Source of the DNA: Microbacteriaceae bacterium
GTDB lineage: Bacteria; Actinomycetota; Actinomycetes; Actinomycetales; Microbacteriaceae
Length of the DNA stretch: 12,817 bases
Direction: 5' to 3'
Assembly: GCA_947447385.1 (NCBI GenBank)
Contig: CANFKN010000020.1
Span: forward strand, 1-12,817
The notes beneath the pieces were generated by a model, which saw only the letters and a list, made by a program, of their open reading frames with translations, was not told the DNA's origin and searched no databases. Of this stretch, positions 4,750 through 12,566 are shown one piece after another (the first letter of the stretch is position 1; the number at the start of each line of letters is the position of its first letter). A program made the translations under genes and the position numbers.

Positions 4750-7428
4750 ATGTCAAAAGTAAACAGTTTTGGCGCTGCCGACCTACTCAAAGTAGGCGAC
4801 AAGAGCTACCGAATCTTCAGAATCGACGCAGTTGATTCAAAAACACTGCCGTTTAGCCTCAAGGTACTCCTAGAAAACCTTTTGCGCACCGAAGACGGCG
4901 CCAACATTACTGCGGCGCACATCCGAGCAATTTCTGAGTGGGTTCCTTCAACAGAACCAGACACCGAAATTCAGTTCACACCAGCTCGCGTAATCATGCA
5001 GGACTTCACCGGCGTGCCTTGCATCGTTGACCTAGCGACAATGCGCGAAGCAGTTGCTGAACTTGGGGGAGACCCAAAGCGCATTAACCCGCTGGCTCCG
5101 GCCGAAATGGTCATCGACCACTCAGTTGTTATCGATGTTGCTGGTTCACCTGACGCTTTCGAACGCAACGTTGAGTTTGAATACGCACGCAATGGTGAGC
5201 GCTACCAGTTCTTGCGTTGGGGCCAAACCGCATTTGACGACTTCAAGGTTGTTCCACCTGGCACAGGCATCGTTCACCAGGTAAACATTGAATACCTGGC
5301 ACGCACGATCATGACCCGCGAGGTCAACGGTGAACTTCAGGCGTATCCAGACAGCTGTGTGGGCACCGACTCACACACCACGATGGTCAACGGACTTGGA
5401 GTGCTCGGATGGGGTGTTGGCGGCATCGAAGCCGAGGCCGCAATGCTCGGTCAGCCGGTTTCAATGCTTATTCCAAAGGTTGTTGGCTTCAAGCTGACCG
5501 GTGCTATTCCAACTGGTGCAACAGCTACCGACGTTGTTCTAACCATCACAGAGATGCTTCGCAAGCACGGTGTGGTTGGCAAGTTCGTTGAGTTCTATGG
5601 TGCTGGTGTTTCATCGGTACCGCTAGCCAACCGCGCAACCATCGGCAACATGAGCCCAGAATTCGGTTCAACCGCTGCGATGTTCCCAATCGACTCGGTC
5701 ACCATCGACTACCTGCGCACCACCGGTCGCAGCGAAGAACAGTTGGCGCTGATTGAGGCCTACACAAAGGCGCAGGGCCTATGGCACGACCCGAGCATCG
5801 AACCTCGTTTCAGCGAATATCTAGAGCTTGACCTGAGCACAGTAGTGCCTTCAATCGCCGGCCCGAAGCGCCCGCAAGACCGAATCGTTCTTGCTGAAGC
5901 CAAGGCTAAGTTCGAGCAGGTTCTGCCAACCTACGCACCAGCAGCGAGCAACCCGGCCGCCGTTGAAGGCAGCGACTACAGCATCGACCACGGCTATGTG
6001 ACCATTGCGTCGATCACCTCTTGCACAAACACTTCAAACCCTTCAGTGATGTTGGCTGCTGGCTTGCTGGCTCAAAAGGCTGTCGCAAAAGGTCTCAAGG
6101 CTAAGCCGTGGGTTAAAACCTCGTTGGCTCCTGGCTCGAAGGTTGTCACCGAGTATTACGAGAAGGCCGGCCTAACTGCCTCACTTGACGCACTCGGCTT
6201 CAACCTTGTTGGTTATGGCTGTGCCACGTGCATCGGCAACTCAGGCCCACTTGACGAACACATCTCGGCTGCAATCAATGCCAACGACTTGGCTGTTACA
6301 GCTGTTCTTTCGGGTAACCGAAACTTCGAAGGTCGCATTAACCCAGACGTGAAGATGAACTACTTGGCTTCGCCACCGCTAGTCATCGCATATTCACTCG
6401 CGGGCACGATGGACTTCGACTTTGAGAACGAGGCCCTTGGCAAAGACCACGCCGGAAACGACGTGTTCTTAGCTGACATCTGGCCAACACCAACTGAGGT
6501 TCAGAACACCATCGACAGCTCGATCAACTCTGAGATGTTCAAGACTCAGTACGCAGGCGTTTTTGAGGGCGATTCCCGCTGGAAGTCACTACCGACACCT
6601 GTTGGAGCAACTTTCGAGTGGGACCCTAAGTCAACCTATGTTCGCAAACCACCTTATTTTGAGGGCATGAAGCGCGAGCCTTCGGCAGTGACCGACATTC
6701 ACGCAGCGCGAGTTCTTGCAAAGCTTGGCGACTCAGTCACTACCGACCACATCAGCCCAGCGGGTTCAATCAAGGCCGACTCACCGGCTGGTCAGTACTT
6801 GACCGCAAATGGTGTGTCACGTGTTGACTTCAACAGCTATGGCTCTCGCCGAGGCAACCACGAAGTGATGATTCGCGGAACCTTCGCAAACATTCGACTT
6901 CGCAACCAACTGCTAACCGACGTCGAAGGTGGCTACACTCGCGACTTCACCTTAGATGGTGCTCCGCAAGCGTTTATCTACGATGCATCACAGAACTATC
7001 AGGCAGCCGGCACACCGCTCGTAATTCTTGGCGGCAAGGAATACGGCTCGGGTTCATCACGTGACTGGGCAGCCAAGGGAACAAGTCTTCTAGGCGTGCG
7101 CGCAGTGATCACCGAGAGCTTCGAGCGCATCCACCGCAGCAACCTAATCGGCATGGGTGTGCTTCCGTTGCAGTTCCCTGCCGGTCAAACCGCTGACAGC
7201 CTCGGCCTCGACGGCACTGAAGTTTTTGAAATCACTGGTGTTGAGGCACTGAATGATGGGGTTACACCAAGCACCGTGCGCGTTGTAGCTTCACCATCGG
7301 CAAACTCAGCAGCTGGCAAGCCCGTTATCGAGTTCGACGCGGTCGTTCGCATTGATACACCGGGTGAAGCTGACTACTACCGCAACGGCGGAATCTTGCA
7401 GTATGTTCTTCGCAGTCTGGTCGCCTAG
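4750..7428 (+). CDS. acnA: Aconitate hydratase A (aconitase)
   Basis: The enzyme interconverts citrate and isocitrate in the TCA cycle through a [4Fe-4S] cluster. The 892-residue length is right for the AcnA/IRP1 class. The three cluster cysteines are visible: C425 in ITSCTNTSNPS, and C491 and C494 in GYGCATCIGNSGPL. The N-terminal part has DSHTTMVNGLG and the GWGVGGIEAEAAMLG motif. The C-terminal swivel domain carries the substrate-binding loop GSGSSRDWAAKG from residue 766, and SYGSRRGNHEVMIRG upstream of it. Start ATG 4750 is fixed by the AAGGAG ribosome-binding site and the family-like N-terminus. It is preceded by the dut operon and followed by dxs in the same direction, separated by a hairpin. 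Codon choice looks more biased than in the neighbouring DUF genes, consistent with high expression. As with other aconitases it may also bind RNA when iron is short, but this is family knowledge only. Confidence 0.98.
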   Translation: MSKVNSFGAADLLKVGDKSYRIFRIDAVDSKTLPFSLKVLLENLLRTEDGANITAAHIRAISEWVPSTEPDTEIQFTPARVIMQDFTGVPCIVDLATMREAVAELGGDPKRINPLAPAEMVIDHSVVIDVAGSPDAFERNVEFEYARNGERYQFLRWGQTAFDDFKVVPPGTGIVHQVNIEYLARTIMTREVNGELQAYPDSCVGTDSHTTMVNGLGVLGWGVGGIEAEAAMLGQPVSMLIPKVVGFKLTGAIPTGATATDVVLTITEMLRKHGVVGKFVEFYGAGVSSVPLANRATIGNMSPEFGSTAAMFPIDSVTIDYLRTTGRSEEQLALIEAYTKAQGLWHDPSIEPRFSEYLELDLSTVVPSIAGPKRPQDRIVLAEAKAKFEQVLPTYAPAASNPAAVEGSDYSIDHGYVTIASITSCTNTSNPSVMLAAGLLAQKAVAKGLKAKPWVKTSLAPGSKVVTEYYEKAGLTASLDALGFNLVGYGCATCIGNSGPLDEHISAAINANDLAVTAVLSGNRNFEGRINPDVKMNYLASPPLVIAYSLAGTMDFDFENEALGKDHAGNDVFLADIWPTPTEVQNTIDSSINSEMFKTQYAGVFEGDSRWKSLPTPVGATFEWDPKSTYVRKPPYFEGMKREPSAVTDIHAARVLAKLGDSVTTDHISPAGSIKADSPAGQYLTANGVSRVDFNSYGSRRGNHEVMIRGTFANIRLRNQLLTDVEGGYTRDFTLDGAPQAFIYDASQNYQAAGTPLVILGGKEYGSGSSRDWAAKGTSLLGVRAVITESFERIHRSNLIGMGVLPLQFPAGQTADSLGLDGTEVFEITGVEALNDGVTPSTVRVVASPSANSAAGKPVIEFDAVVRIDTPGEADYYRNGGILQYVLRSLVA

Positions 7429-7438
7429 CGGCCAGACT
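7414..7438 (+). terminator. Strong hairpin spanning the acnA stop codon, candidate terminator without a U tract
   Basis: AGTCTGGTCGC (7414-7424) pairs with GCGGCCAGACT (7428-7438) over 11 base pairs, one of them a G-U wobble, leaving a three-base loop CTA. The TAG stop of acnA starts in this loop (7426-7428). No run of T follows, so it is not a classical intrinsic terminator. U-less hairpins are proposed as terminators in Actinobacteria, and it may instead protect the acnA mRNA 3' end. Confidence 0.5.
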
Positions 7439-7490
7439 CGCAAGAGCGGGCTGTTGGAATAACTTTCTAAACGATAAAGTTCTAATCACT
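7429..7490 (+). promoter_or_regulatory. dxs upstream region with AT-rich dyad and no Shine-Dalgarno sequence
   Basis: The 62 bases before dxs contain AACTTT (7461-7466) and its exact reverse complement AAAGTT (7476-7481) around nine bases. TCTAAT (7481-7486) matches TATAAT at five of six bases but is only four bases from the ATG; GATAAA (7473-7478) would place the transcript start about six bases before the ATG. TTGGAA (7454-7459) is the only -35-like hexamer, at an unfavourable distance. No purine-rich ribosome-binding site is visible. The region is too short for a thiamin-pyrophosphate riboswitch. Confidence 0.4.
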
Positions 7491-9425
7491 ATGAGTCTGC
7501 TCAGTAACATCTCAAACCCCAGAGACCTCGACGGCCTAACGCCGACTGAACTCAGTCAGCTATGTTTGGAAATTCGCGAGAGCCTAATCGCTGACGTAGC
7601 CAAAACTGGTGGCCACCTAGGCCCAAACCTGGGCGTTGTTGAGACAACAGTAGCGATTCACCGAGTTTTTGAGTCGCCTAAAGATTCGATTATCTACGAC
7701 ACCGGTCACCAGTCTTATGTTCACAAAATGCTTACCGGGCGCTCAGACCTGAGCACGTTACGTCAAAAAGACGGCATCGCTGGTTACCCTCAACGAAGCG
7801 AATCTGAACACGACATCGTTGAGAGCTCGCACGCATCCTCTTCGCTGTCATGGGCTGACGGCATTGCAAAGGCCTATAAGCTCACCAACCAGAATGACCG
7901 ATGGGTCGTTGCCGTCGTGGGCGACGGCGCCTTGACCGGAGGTATGACTTGGGAGGCACTAAACAACATCACAGACGACAACGATCGTCGTCTAGTCATC
8001 GTTGTGAACGACAATGGGCGCTCATATGCGCCAACAATCGGCGGTTTAGCTCGTTATCTCAATGGAATTCGCACTGAAAAGGCCTATGCCAAGGCATATC
8101 GTGTCAGCAAAAACTTCTTTGACCGCTTTGGCGTTTTCGGCCGACTTGCCTATTCAACAGCACGTGGCGCAGGCAAAGGTTTGCTCGGAACTTTCGCTCC
8201 AAAAGGAATGTTCCCAAATCTAGACATCAAATACATTGGCCCAATCGATGGTCACGACTTGGCAGCTGTCGAAGAAGCCTTGCGGCAAGCAAAGCGCTAT
8301 GAGAACCCTGTGATTGTTCACACGATCACCGAAAAGGGCAAGGGTTACAACCCTGCGCAGCTCAACGATGAGGACCAAATGCATGCCGTGGGTCAAATCG
8401 ATCCAGAGACCGGCAAGAGCGTTGAAGCTTCGTCGGGGGAGTCTTGGACTTCGGTGTTCAGCAAAGAAGTTCTAAAGATTGCTGAGAACAAACCGAACCT
8501 GGTTGGCATCACCGGTGCAATGTTGATTCCAGTTGGGCTTCACCGTTTTGCTGAAAAGTTTCCAGACCGAGTGTTTGACGTGGGCATCGCCGAACAGCAC
8601 GCGTTAACGTCAGCAGCTGGCATGGCTTTTGGAGGGCTTCACCCCGTTGTTGCTGTCTATGCGACATTCATCAACCGCGCCTTCGACCAAGTTCTCATGG
8701 ATGTTGCCCTTCACAAGGCAGGTGTAACGATTGTTCTCGATCGCGCCGGAGTGACTGGCCCAGACGGCGCAAGCCACCACGGAATGTGGGACCTAGCTCT
8801 GTTGCAGATCGTTCCTGGCATCAGAATCGCAGCGCCACGCGACGCAATTCGCTTGCGCGAAGAGTTGAACGAAGCTGTTGCTGTTGACGATGCCCCGACC
8901 GTCCTCCGTTTTTCAAAGGGAACAGCAGGCAGCGAAATCAAAGCTCTAAGGCGTTTGCCGGACGGAGTCGATGTTCTGCTTGAATCACCGGCGAAGGATG
9001 TTTTGCTGGTCGCGGTTGGCCCAATGGCTTCGGTAGCGCTTCAAGTTTCAGACCTTCTAAAAGCCCACGGAATCGGCAGCTCTGTTATCGACCCGAGATG
9101 GGTGATTCCGGTAGCGAAGTCAGTTGTCGAGCTTGCGGCTGCTCACCGCCTGGTTGTAACTATCGAAGATGGAATTCGAGTTGGAGGCATCGGCACGCGC
9201 GTGCGCCAAGAAATGCGTGCTGCCCAAGTTGATACAGCCCTCAACGAGGTCGGTTTGCCAGATGAGTTCTTAGAGCACGCGAGTCGCAACGAAATCATGG
9301 AGCGCGTTGGGCTAACCGCACAGCAGATCGCTCACGACATCGTCGCGCAGGTGCTTGGCGCTCGCGTTCCTCACGCACGACCTTTGCCAGACGAAAGTTC
9401 AGTTAGCCAGCAGATTCAGGGCTAG
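7491..9425 (+). CDS. dxs: 1-deoxy-D-xylulose-5-phosphate synthase
   Basis: This thiamin-diphosphate enzyme joins pyruvate and glyceraldehyde-3-phosphate, the first and rate-setting step of the MEP route to isoprenoids; its product also feeds thiamin and pyridoxal synthesis. The 644-residue length is typical. Visible landmarks are GGHLGPNLGVVE (H42), the thiamin motif GDGALTGGM...NN (144-159) with VVNDN (171-175), KGKGY (282-286), DVGIAEQH (363-370, with catalytic E368), RAFDQ (396-400) and SHHGMWD (429-434, H430 near the active site). The last domain, from about 500, is the transketolase C-terminal fold. ATG 7491 gives the usual N-terminus. Its 3' end overlaps the convergent RNase D gene by 23 bases. 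The lack of a ribosome-binding site suggests a short or absent leader. Confidence 0.98.
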   Translation: MSLLSNISNPRDLDGLTPTELSQLCLEIRESLIADVAKTGGHLGPNLGVVETTVAIHRVFESPKDSIIYDTGHQSYVHKMLTGRSDLSTLRQKDGIAGYPQRSESEHDIVESSHASSSLSWADGIAKAYKLTNQNDRWVVAVVGDGALTGGMTWEALNNITDDNDRRLVIVVNDNGRSYAPTIGGLARYLNGIRTEKAYAKAYRVSKNFFDRFGVFGRLAYSTARGAGKGLLGTFAPKGMFPNLDIKYIGPIDGHDLAAVEEALRQAKRYENPVIVHTITEKGKGYNPAQLNDEDQMHAVGQIDPETGKSVEASSGESWTSVFSKEVLKIAENKPNLVGITGAMLIPVGLHRFAEKFPDRVFDVGIAEQHALTSAAGMAFGGLHPVVAVYATFINRAFDQVLMDVALHKAGVTIVLDRAGVTGPDGASHHGMWDLALLQIVPGIRIAAPRDAIRLREELNEAVAVDDAPTVLRFSKGTAGSEIKALRRLPDGVDVLLESPAKDVLLVAVGPMASVALQVSDLLKAHGIGSSVIDPRWVIPVAKSVVELAAAHRLVVTIEDGIRVGGIGTRVRQEMRAAQVDTALNEVGLPDEFLEHASRNEIMERVGLTAQQIAHDIVAQVLGARVPHARPLPDESSVSQQIQG

Positions 9426-10743
9426 CTTCGATAGCACTGCCTTCAGACGCTATTGCGGAGCCCTCAGGGCTACTTTCGGCCGGTTTAGCAGCCAAAGCTT
9501 TTACGAAGCCAGGCACGACAAGTTCAATCTGCCAATGACGGGCTCCAAGTTCTAGCAACGCGCCCACGATTGAAGCAAGGTCAGCGGGTGCAGGTGGCGA
9601 AAAGCAAAGCTCGCGCATGGTGTCGGGTTTCAGCAAATTCTCGGCGGGAACCTTATGCTTTTCACTCAGTGCCGCGATGACGGCCTTAGCAGCTTCTAAC
9701 CTTGCCGCAGCTTCAGGGTAGCGGGCCGGCCAGTTTCGGTGGTTTGGAATTCCGACCGCCGGCAATTTAACCGGTGGTAGGTCCCTAGTTGTAAGGCCTT
9801 TTTGCAATGCGTTCCACCAGGTGTCAAGAAAAGTGCTACGAGCCCGCCCAGTGAAGGCCTTGAAGCCCGCCAGCTCGGGTCTTGTTCTTGGTGGGTTTTG
9901 AACTACCGCAACAATAGAGTGGTCGGGAATCAATCGACCAGGCGAAACGTCTCGGTCAACGGCAACCGCCTCACGAGCAAGCCACATTTCACGAGCAATA
10001 GCCAATGATCGCTGGTCTCGCAAATTCTGCATTCCAGTCATGCCTCGCCAACGATCTATTTTTGGGTCGCGACTTCTCATCTTTAGAACATGGGCAAATT
10101 CCTGACGTGCCCATTCGAGCTTCTTTTGAGATTTAAGCTCTGCGATAAGTGCGTCATGCATCTCTGGTAAGACATCAACGTCTAGCGCGGCGTAGTTCAA
10201 CCAGTCGCTGTGAAGAGGGCGGATGCTCCAATCGACGGCAGAGTGTTCCTTTGCCAGGCGCAAACCTAGTAGGCGCTCGCACACTGCACCAAGACCAACA
10301 CGATCAAAGCCTGCAATGCGCGAACCAAGTTCGGTGTCGATAAGTTCTGGGCATTCGATTCCCAATTCGCGAAGGCAAGGCAAATCTTGACTTGCTGAGT
10401 GAAGAATCCACGCGGCTGATTTCATCACAACAGCCAACTCTGAAAAGGCGCTCGGCGCATCAGCTAGCTGCGGCGCGATAGCAGCAGGGTCAATCAGAAA
10501 AATCGGTGTTCCCAGGCGATGCACTTGCACTAGATAGGCTCTTTGGGAATATTTGAACCCGCTAGCGCGCTCAGCATCAACCGCAAATAAGCCTTTGCCA
10601 GCTGCCAGACTGGTAACAGCCTCTGTCAGGCCTTCGGCGGTATCCACGTAAATCACACGAGGCTCTCGGGGCTGTTTGAGCAACTCTAGTTCGGGCTTGG
10701 TGGTTTCTATCTCAGAATTGTTTTCGCTAGCAATATCGTTCAT
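9403..10743 (-). CDS. rnd: RNase D-like 3'-5' exoribonuclease with HRDC domain
   Basis: The 446-residue protein belongs to the DEDDy exonucleases that trim 3' ends of tRNA and other RNAs. Exo I is DAE (D56, E58), Exo II has D120 in SASQDL, and Exo III is YAALD with Y184 and D188, so all catalytic residues are present. An HRDC nucleic-acid-binding domain spans about 240-315 (RDQRSLAIAREMWLARE), and a second helical domain about 330-415. It is longer than E. coli RNase D (about 375 residues) because of an N-terminal extension of about 28 residues and a C-terminal Ser/Glu/Ala tail from about 416. The tail holds EGSAI twice (427-431 and 434-438) and is probably disordered. It begins 12 bases after the DUF3000 stop (weak site AGGCGG), implying one operon. 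Its last codons lie over the end of dxs. Confidence 0.92.
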   Translation of the reverse strand: MNDIASENNSEIETTKPELELLKQPREPRVIYVDTAEGLTEAVTSLAAGKGLFAVDAERASGFKYSQRAYLVQVHRLGTPIFLIDPAAIAPQLADAPSAFSELAVVMKSAAWILHSASQDLPCLRELGIECPELIDTELGSRIAGFDRVGLGAVCERLLGLRLAKEHSAVDWSIRPLHSDWLNYAALDVDVLPEMHDALIAELKSQKKLEWARQEFAHVLKMRSRDPKIDRWRGMTGMQNLRDQRSLAIAREMWLAREAVAVDRDVSPGRLIPDHSIVAVVQNPPRTRPELAGFKAFTGRARSTFLDTWWNALQKGLTTRDLPPVKLPAVGIPNHRNWPARYPEAAARLEAAKAVIAALSEKHKVPAENLLKPDTMRELCFSPPAPADLASIVGALLELGARHWQIELVVPGFVKALAAKPAESSPEGSAIASEGSAIEASPESAG

Positions 10744-10755
10744 CGTTATGGCCGC

Positions 10756-11340
10756 CTAGCGATTAACCTTGAGAGCAGTGACTCCCTCGACAACGGGCGG
10801 AAAACCGCTCATGATGCATACCAAGTCTTGCCAGGCCTCAAGGTGTGCTGCCATGTCGTCATCTACAGGGCTCCAAGAGGCGCGCATTTCGAGTTCTGCG
10901 TGATCGCTCTGCCCTGCAAGAGAACCGAAGCCACTAGAGATGATCCTCGTTGCTGTTCCCGCCTCATAGGCAAATCGTGCATCGTGTCGGGTCAAAGATT
11001 CGGTTAGCCAATCCCAGCTAACTTCTGACATCTGGGCATCTGAGCCAAGGTCAGTTTCTAACGGTGACTTTGCGAAACAAACGATTCGAAAGCAACCACC
11101 CCATTGCTCTTGCTCGAGCGCTTCGTGTAGCAAGATAAACCGACCGGTTCCAAGGTCACCATGGGCGCCGGTCGCTTCTGTCTCGATGTTAGCTGCGAAA
11201 GCGATTGCCTCAGCGGCCAAATTTTGAGGTGCTGAAATCTGAACGACACCAAGTTCTGAGCGCAAAGCTGCGTTTCTAAAGGTCTGGGCCGCTAGTCTGA
11301 ACTCGGCAGAAGCACCCGAGTCGATTTCAATTTCAATCAC
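10756..11340 (-). CDS. DUF3000 family protein
   Basis: This 194-residue soluble protein matches the actinobacterial DUF3000 family, almost always found upstream of the RNase D gene. Family landmarks include the N-terminal FRLAAQTFRNAALRSE (14-29), SAPQNLA (36-42), GRFILLHE (66-73), WGGCFRIVCFAKSPLETDL (80-98), SWDWLTESL (108-116), FGSLAG (138-143), RASWSP (153-158) and LCIMSGFPP-like VCIMSGFPP (174-182). Function is unknown; conserved pairing with RNase D hints at RNA metabolism, by inference only. The GTG at 11338-11340 is the only reasonable start, because a TGA stop lies in frame directly before it and no other start codon precedes the conserved domain. No ribosome-binding site is visible, so a leaderless transcript is likely. 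Confidence 0.87.
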   Translation of the reverse strand: MIEIEIDSGASAEFRLAAQTFRNAALRSELGVVQISAPQNLAAEAIAFAANIETEATGAHGDLGTGRFILLHEALEQEQWGGCFRIVCFAKSPLETDLGSDAQMSEVSWDWLTESLTRHDARFAYEAGTATRIISSGFGSLAGQSDHAELEMRASWSPVDDDMAAHLEAWQDLVCIMSGFPPVVEGVTALKVNR

Positions 11341-11405
11341 TCAATAACATTAAGAGTGAGCGGTCAAAACCACTTGCTGCCACGCCGCAAAGAAAGCGAC
11401 ACGAA
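11341..11405. promoter_or_regulatory. Short divergent region between DUF3000 and the alpha/beta hydrolase
   Basis: These 65 bases must serve both genes. On the minus strand TTGACC (11367-11362) resembles a -35 element, and CTTAAT or TATTGA nearer the GTG resemble weak -10 elements, but the spacings are short. On the plus strand TAACAT (11345-11350) fits TANNNT, and AAAGAAAG about ten bases before the ATG is at best a weak ribosome-binding site. No repeat or hairpin stands out. Confidence 0.35.
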
Positions 11406-12566
11406 ATGCTCCGAAAGCTCTTCGAACGTGCCCTCGCGCGACGAGTGGCGTTGCGTTTGTTGAGACTGAAAAAGCACCGCCCGATTGAATTCAAATTTCG
11501 CTTCGAAAACGGGCTGGCAAAACTGCCAAGAAACGCTGACACCGAGTTGGCCGGAAACCCTGGGCTTTACTCTCTCAGGTTTTATGCGGGTTACAAGTGG
11601 TCGCCGTTGCAACCTTCTTTGAGAGCTAATTACAAGCAGTTGGGCCATGCTCTGCTCGGTGCAATCGATGAATCAAGTTCAAGTGCAACGGTTGTGCGAC
11701 ACATTTCAAGTGTTCAAGGGGCTGACATTAGAAACGCCGTTGGTGGATGGATCTCTGGTTGGTTGGGCACCTCACCGCAAGATTTCGCCGACAACATACA
11801 ACATGTCGAGATCGAAACCAACGACGGATGGACCCTGCCGGCCTGGATGCAAAGTTCTGGCTCAGACTCTTGGGCGATTCACGTACACGGTAGGGGAGCC
11901 TCCCAGGCTGAAACAGCTAGGAACTTTGCACAGTTCAGCGATTTGGGTTTCACAAATCTAGCGATCAGTTATCGCAACGATGGTTCGGCGCTCAAGAATG
12001 GCAAAGCTCAGCGAGGAGCCCTTGGCCTCGGCACCTCAGAATGGGTCGATCTTGAAGCAGCTGTCGCATTTGCGAAGTCCTGCGGCGCTGGGCCAATAGT
12101 GGTTTTCGCGTGGTCCTACGGCGCAGCAGTGAGCCTTCAAATGGCCAAGCATTCCGCGTTTGCTCGAGATATCAATGGGTTTATTTTTGATTCACCTGTT
12201 ATCAGTTGGCGCGAAACTACCTCACTTCAGGCCAGTTTGGTGGGAGCACCACAACATTGGGTTTCACTCGCAGAGGCGTTTCTCAAAGATGCAAAACTTG
12301 CTTCGTCGATAGGTCTAAATGCACCCATTGACTTTGCGCATTTCGAAGTTTCGGCCATTTCGAACTACCTCGAAACACCAACGTTGCTGCTTCACAGCCG
12401 AGATGACGGCTACATTCCGATTGAACCTTGCCGTGACCTTGCCGATGCCCTGCCAGACACTGTCACGCTCGTCGAATTCGAGGGGGCGAGGCACTGCAAA
12501 CTATATAACTTCGACATCGACACCTATCAAAAAGCGATAGCTGATTTCGTCAAAAAACTTACCTAA
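11406..12566 (+). CDS. Alpha/beta hydrolase family protein
   Basis: The 386-residue protein has the features of a serine alpha/beta hydrolase. The core begins near residue 133 (VEIETNDGWTLPAWM). HGRG at 161-164 would form the oxyanion hole. The nucleophile elbow is AWSYG with S237, DDGYIP supplies D334 and GARH supplies H363, giving a plausible complete Ser-Asp-His triad. The elbow departs from GxSxG by Ala in the first position. The first 130 residues are a basic, partly amphipathic extension without a signal peptide, so the enzyme is probably cytoplasmic; this extension is typical of a larger uncharacterised actinobacterial group. The substrate cannot be told from sequence; esterase or peptidase activity would both fit. 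The start at ATG 11406 has weak ribosome-binding support. Its TAA overlaps the stop of the convergent reductase gene by 4 bases. Confidence 0.8.
   Translation: MLRKLFERALARRVALRLLRLKKHRPIEFKFRFENGLAKLPRNADTELAGNPGLYSLRFYAGYKWSPLQPSLRANYKQLGHALLGAIDESSSSATVVRHISSVQGADIRNAVGGWISGWLGTSPQDFADNIQHVEIETNDGWTLPAWMQSSGSDSWAIHVHGRGASQAETARNFAQFSDLGFTNLAISYRNDGSALKNGKAQRGALGLGTSEWVDLEAAVAFAKSCGAGPIVVFAWSYGAAVSLQMAKHSAFARDINGFIFDSPVISWRETTSLQASLVGAPQHWVSLAEAFLKDAKLASSIGLNAPIDFAHFEVSAISNYLETPTLLLHSRDDGYIPIEPCRDLADALPDTVTLVEFEGARHCKLYNFDIDTYQKAIADFVKKLT

Noticed and set aside
9459..9471. Palindrome AGCCCTCAGGGCT 34 bases after the dxs stop, as a dxs terminator
   Set aside because: A foldable hairpin keeps only four base pairs, no T run follows, and the bases encode the RNase D C-terminal tail.
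9425..9475. Repeated EGSAI residues at the RNase D C-terminus as a recent DNA duplication
   Set aside because: The two copies use different codons, so there is no clear DNA-level repeat; it looks like biased composition in a disordered tail.
11647..11961. 104-codon open frame on + within the hydrolase gene
   Set aside because: It is a shifted frame inside a gene with an intact catalytic triad, with no ribosome-binding site or recognisable features.
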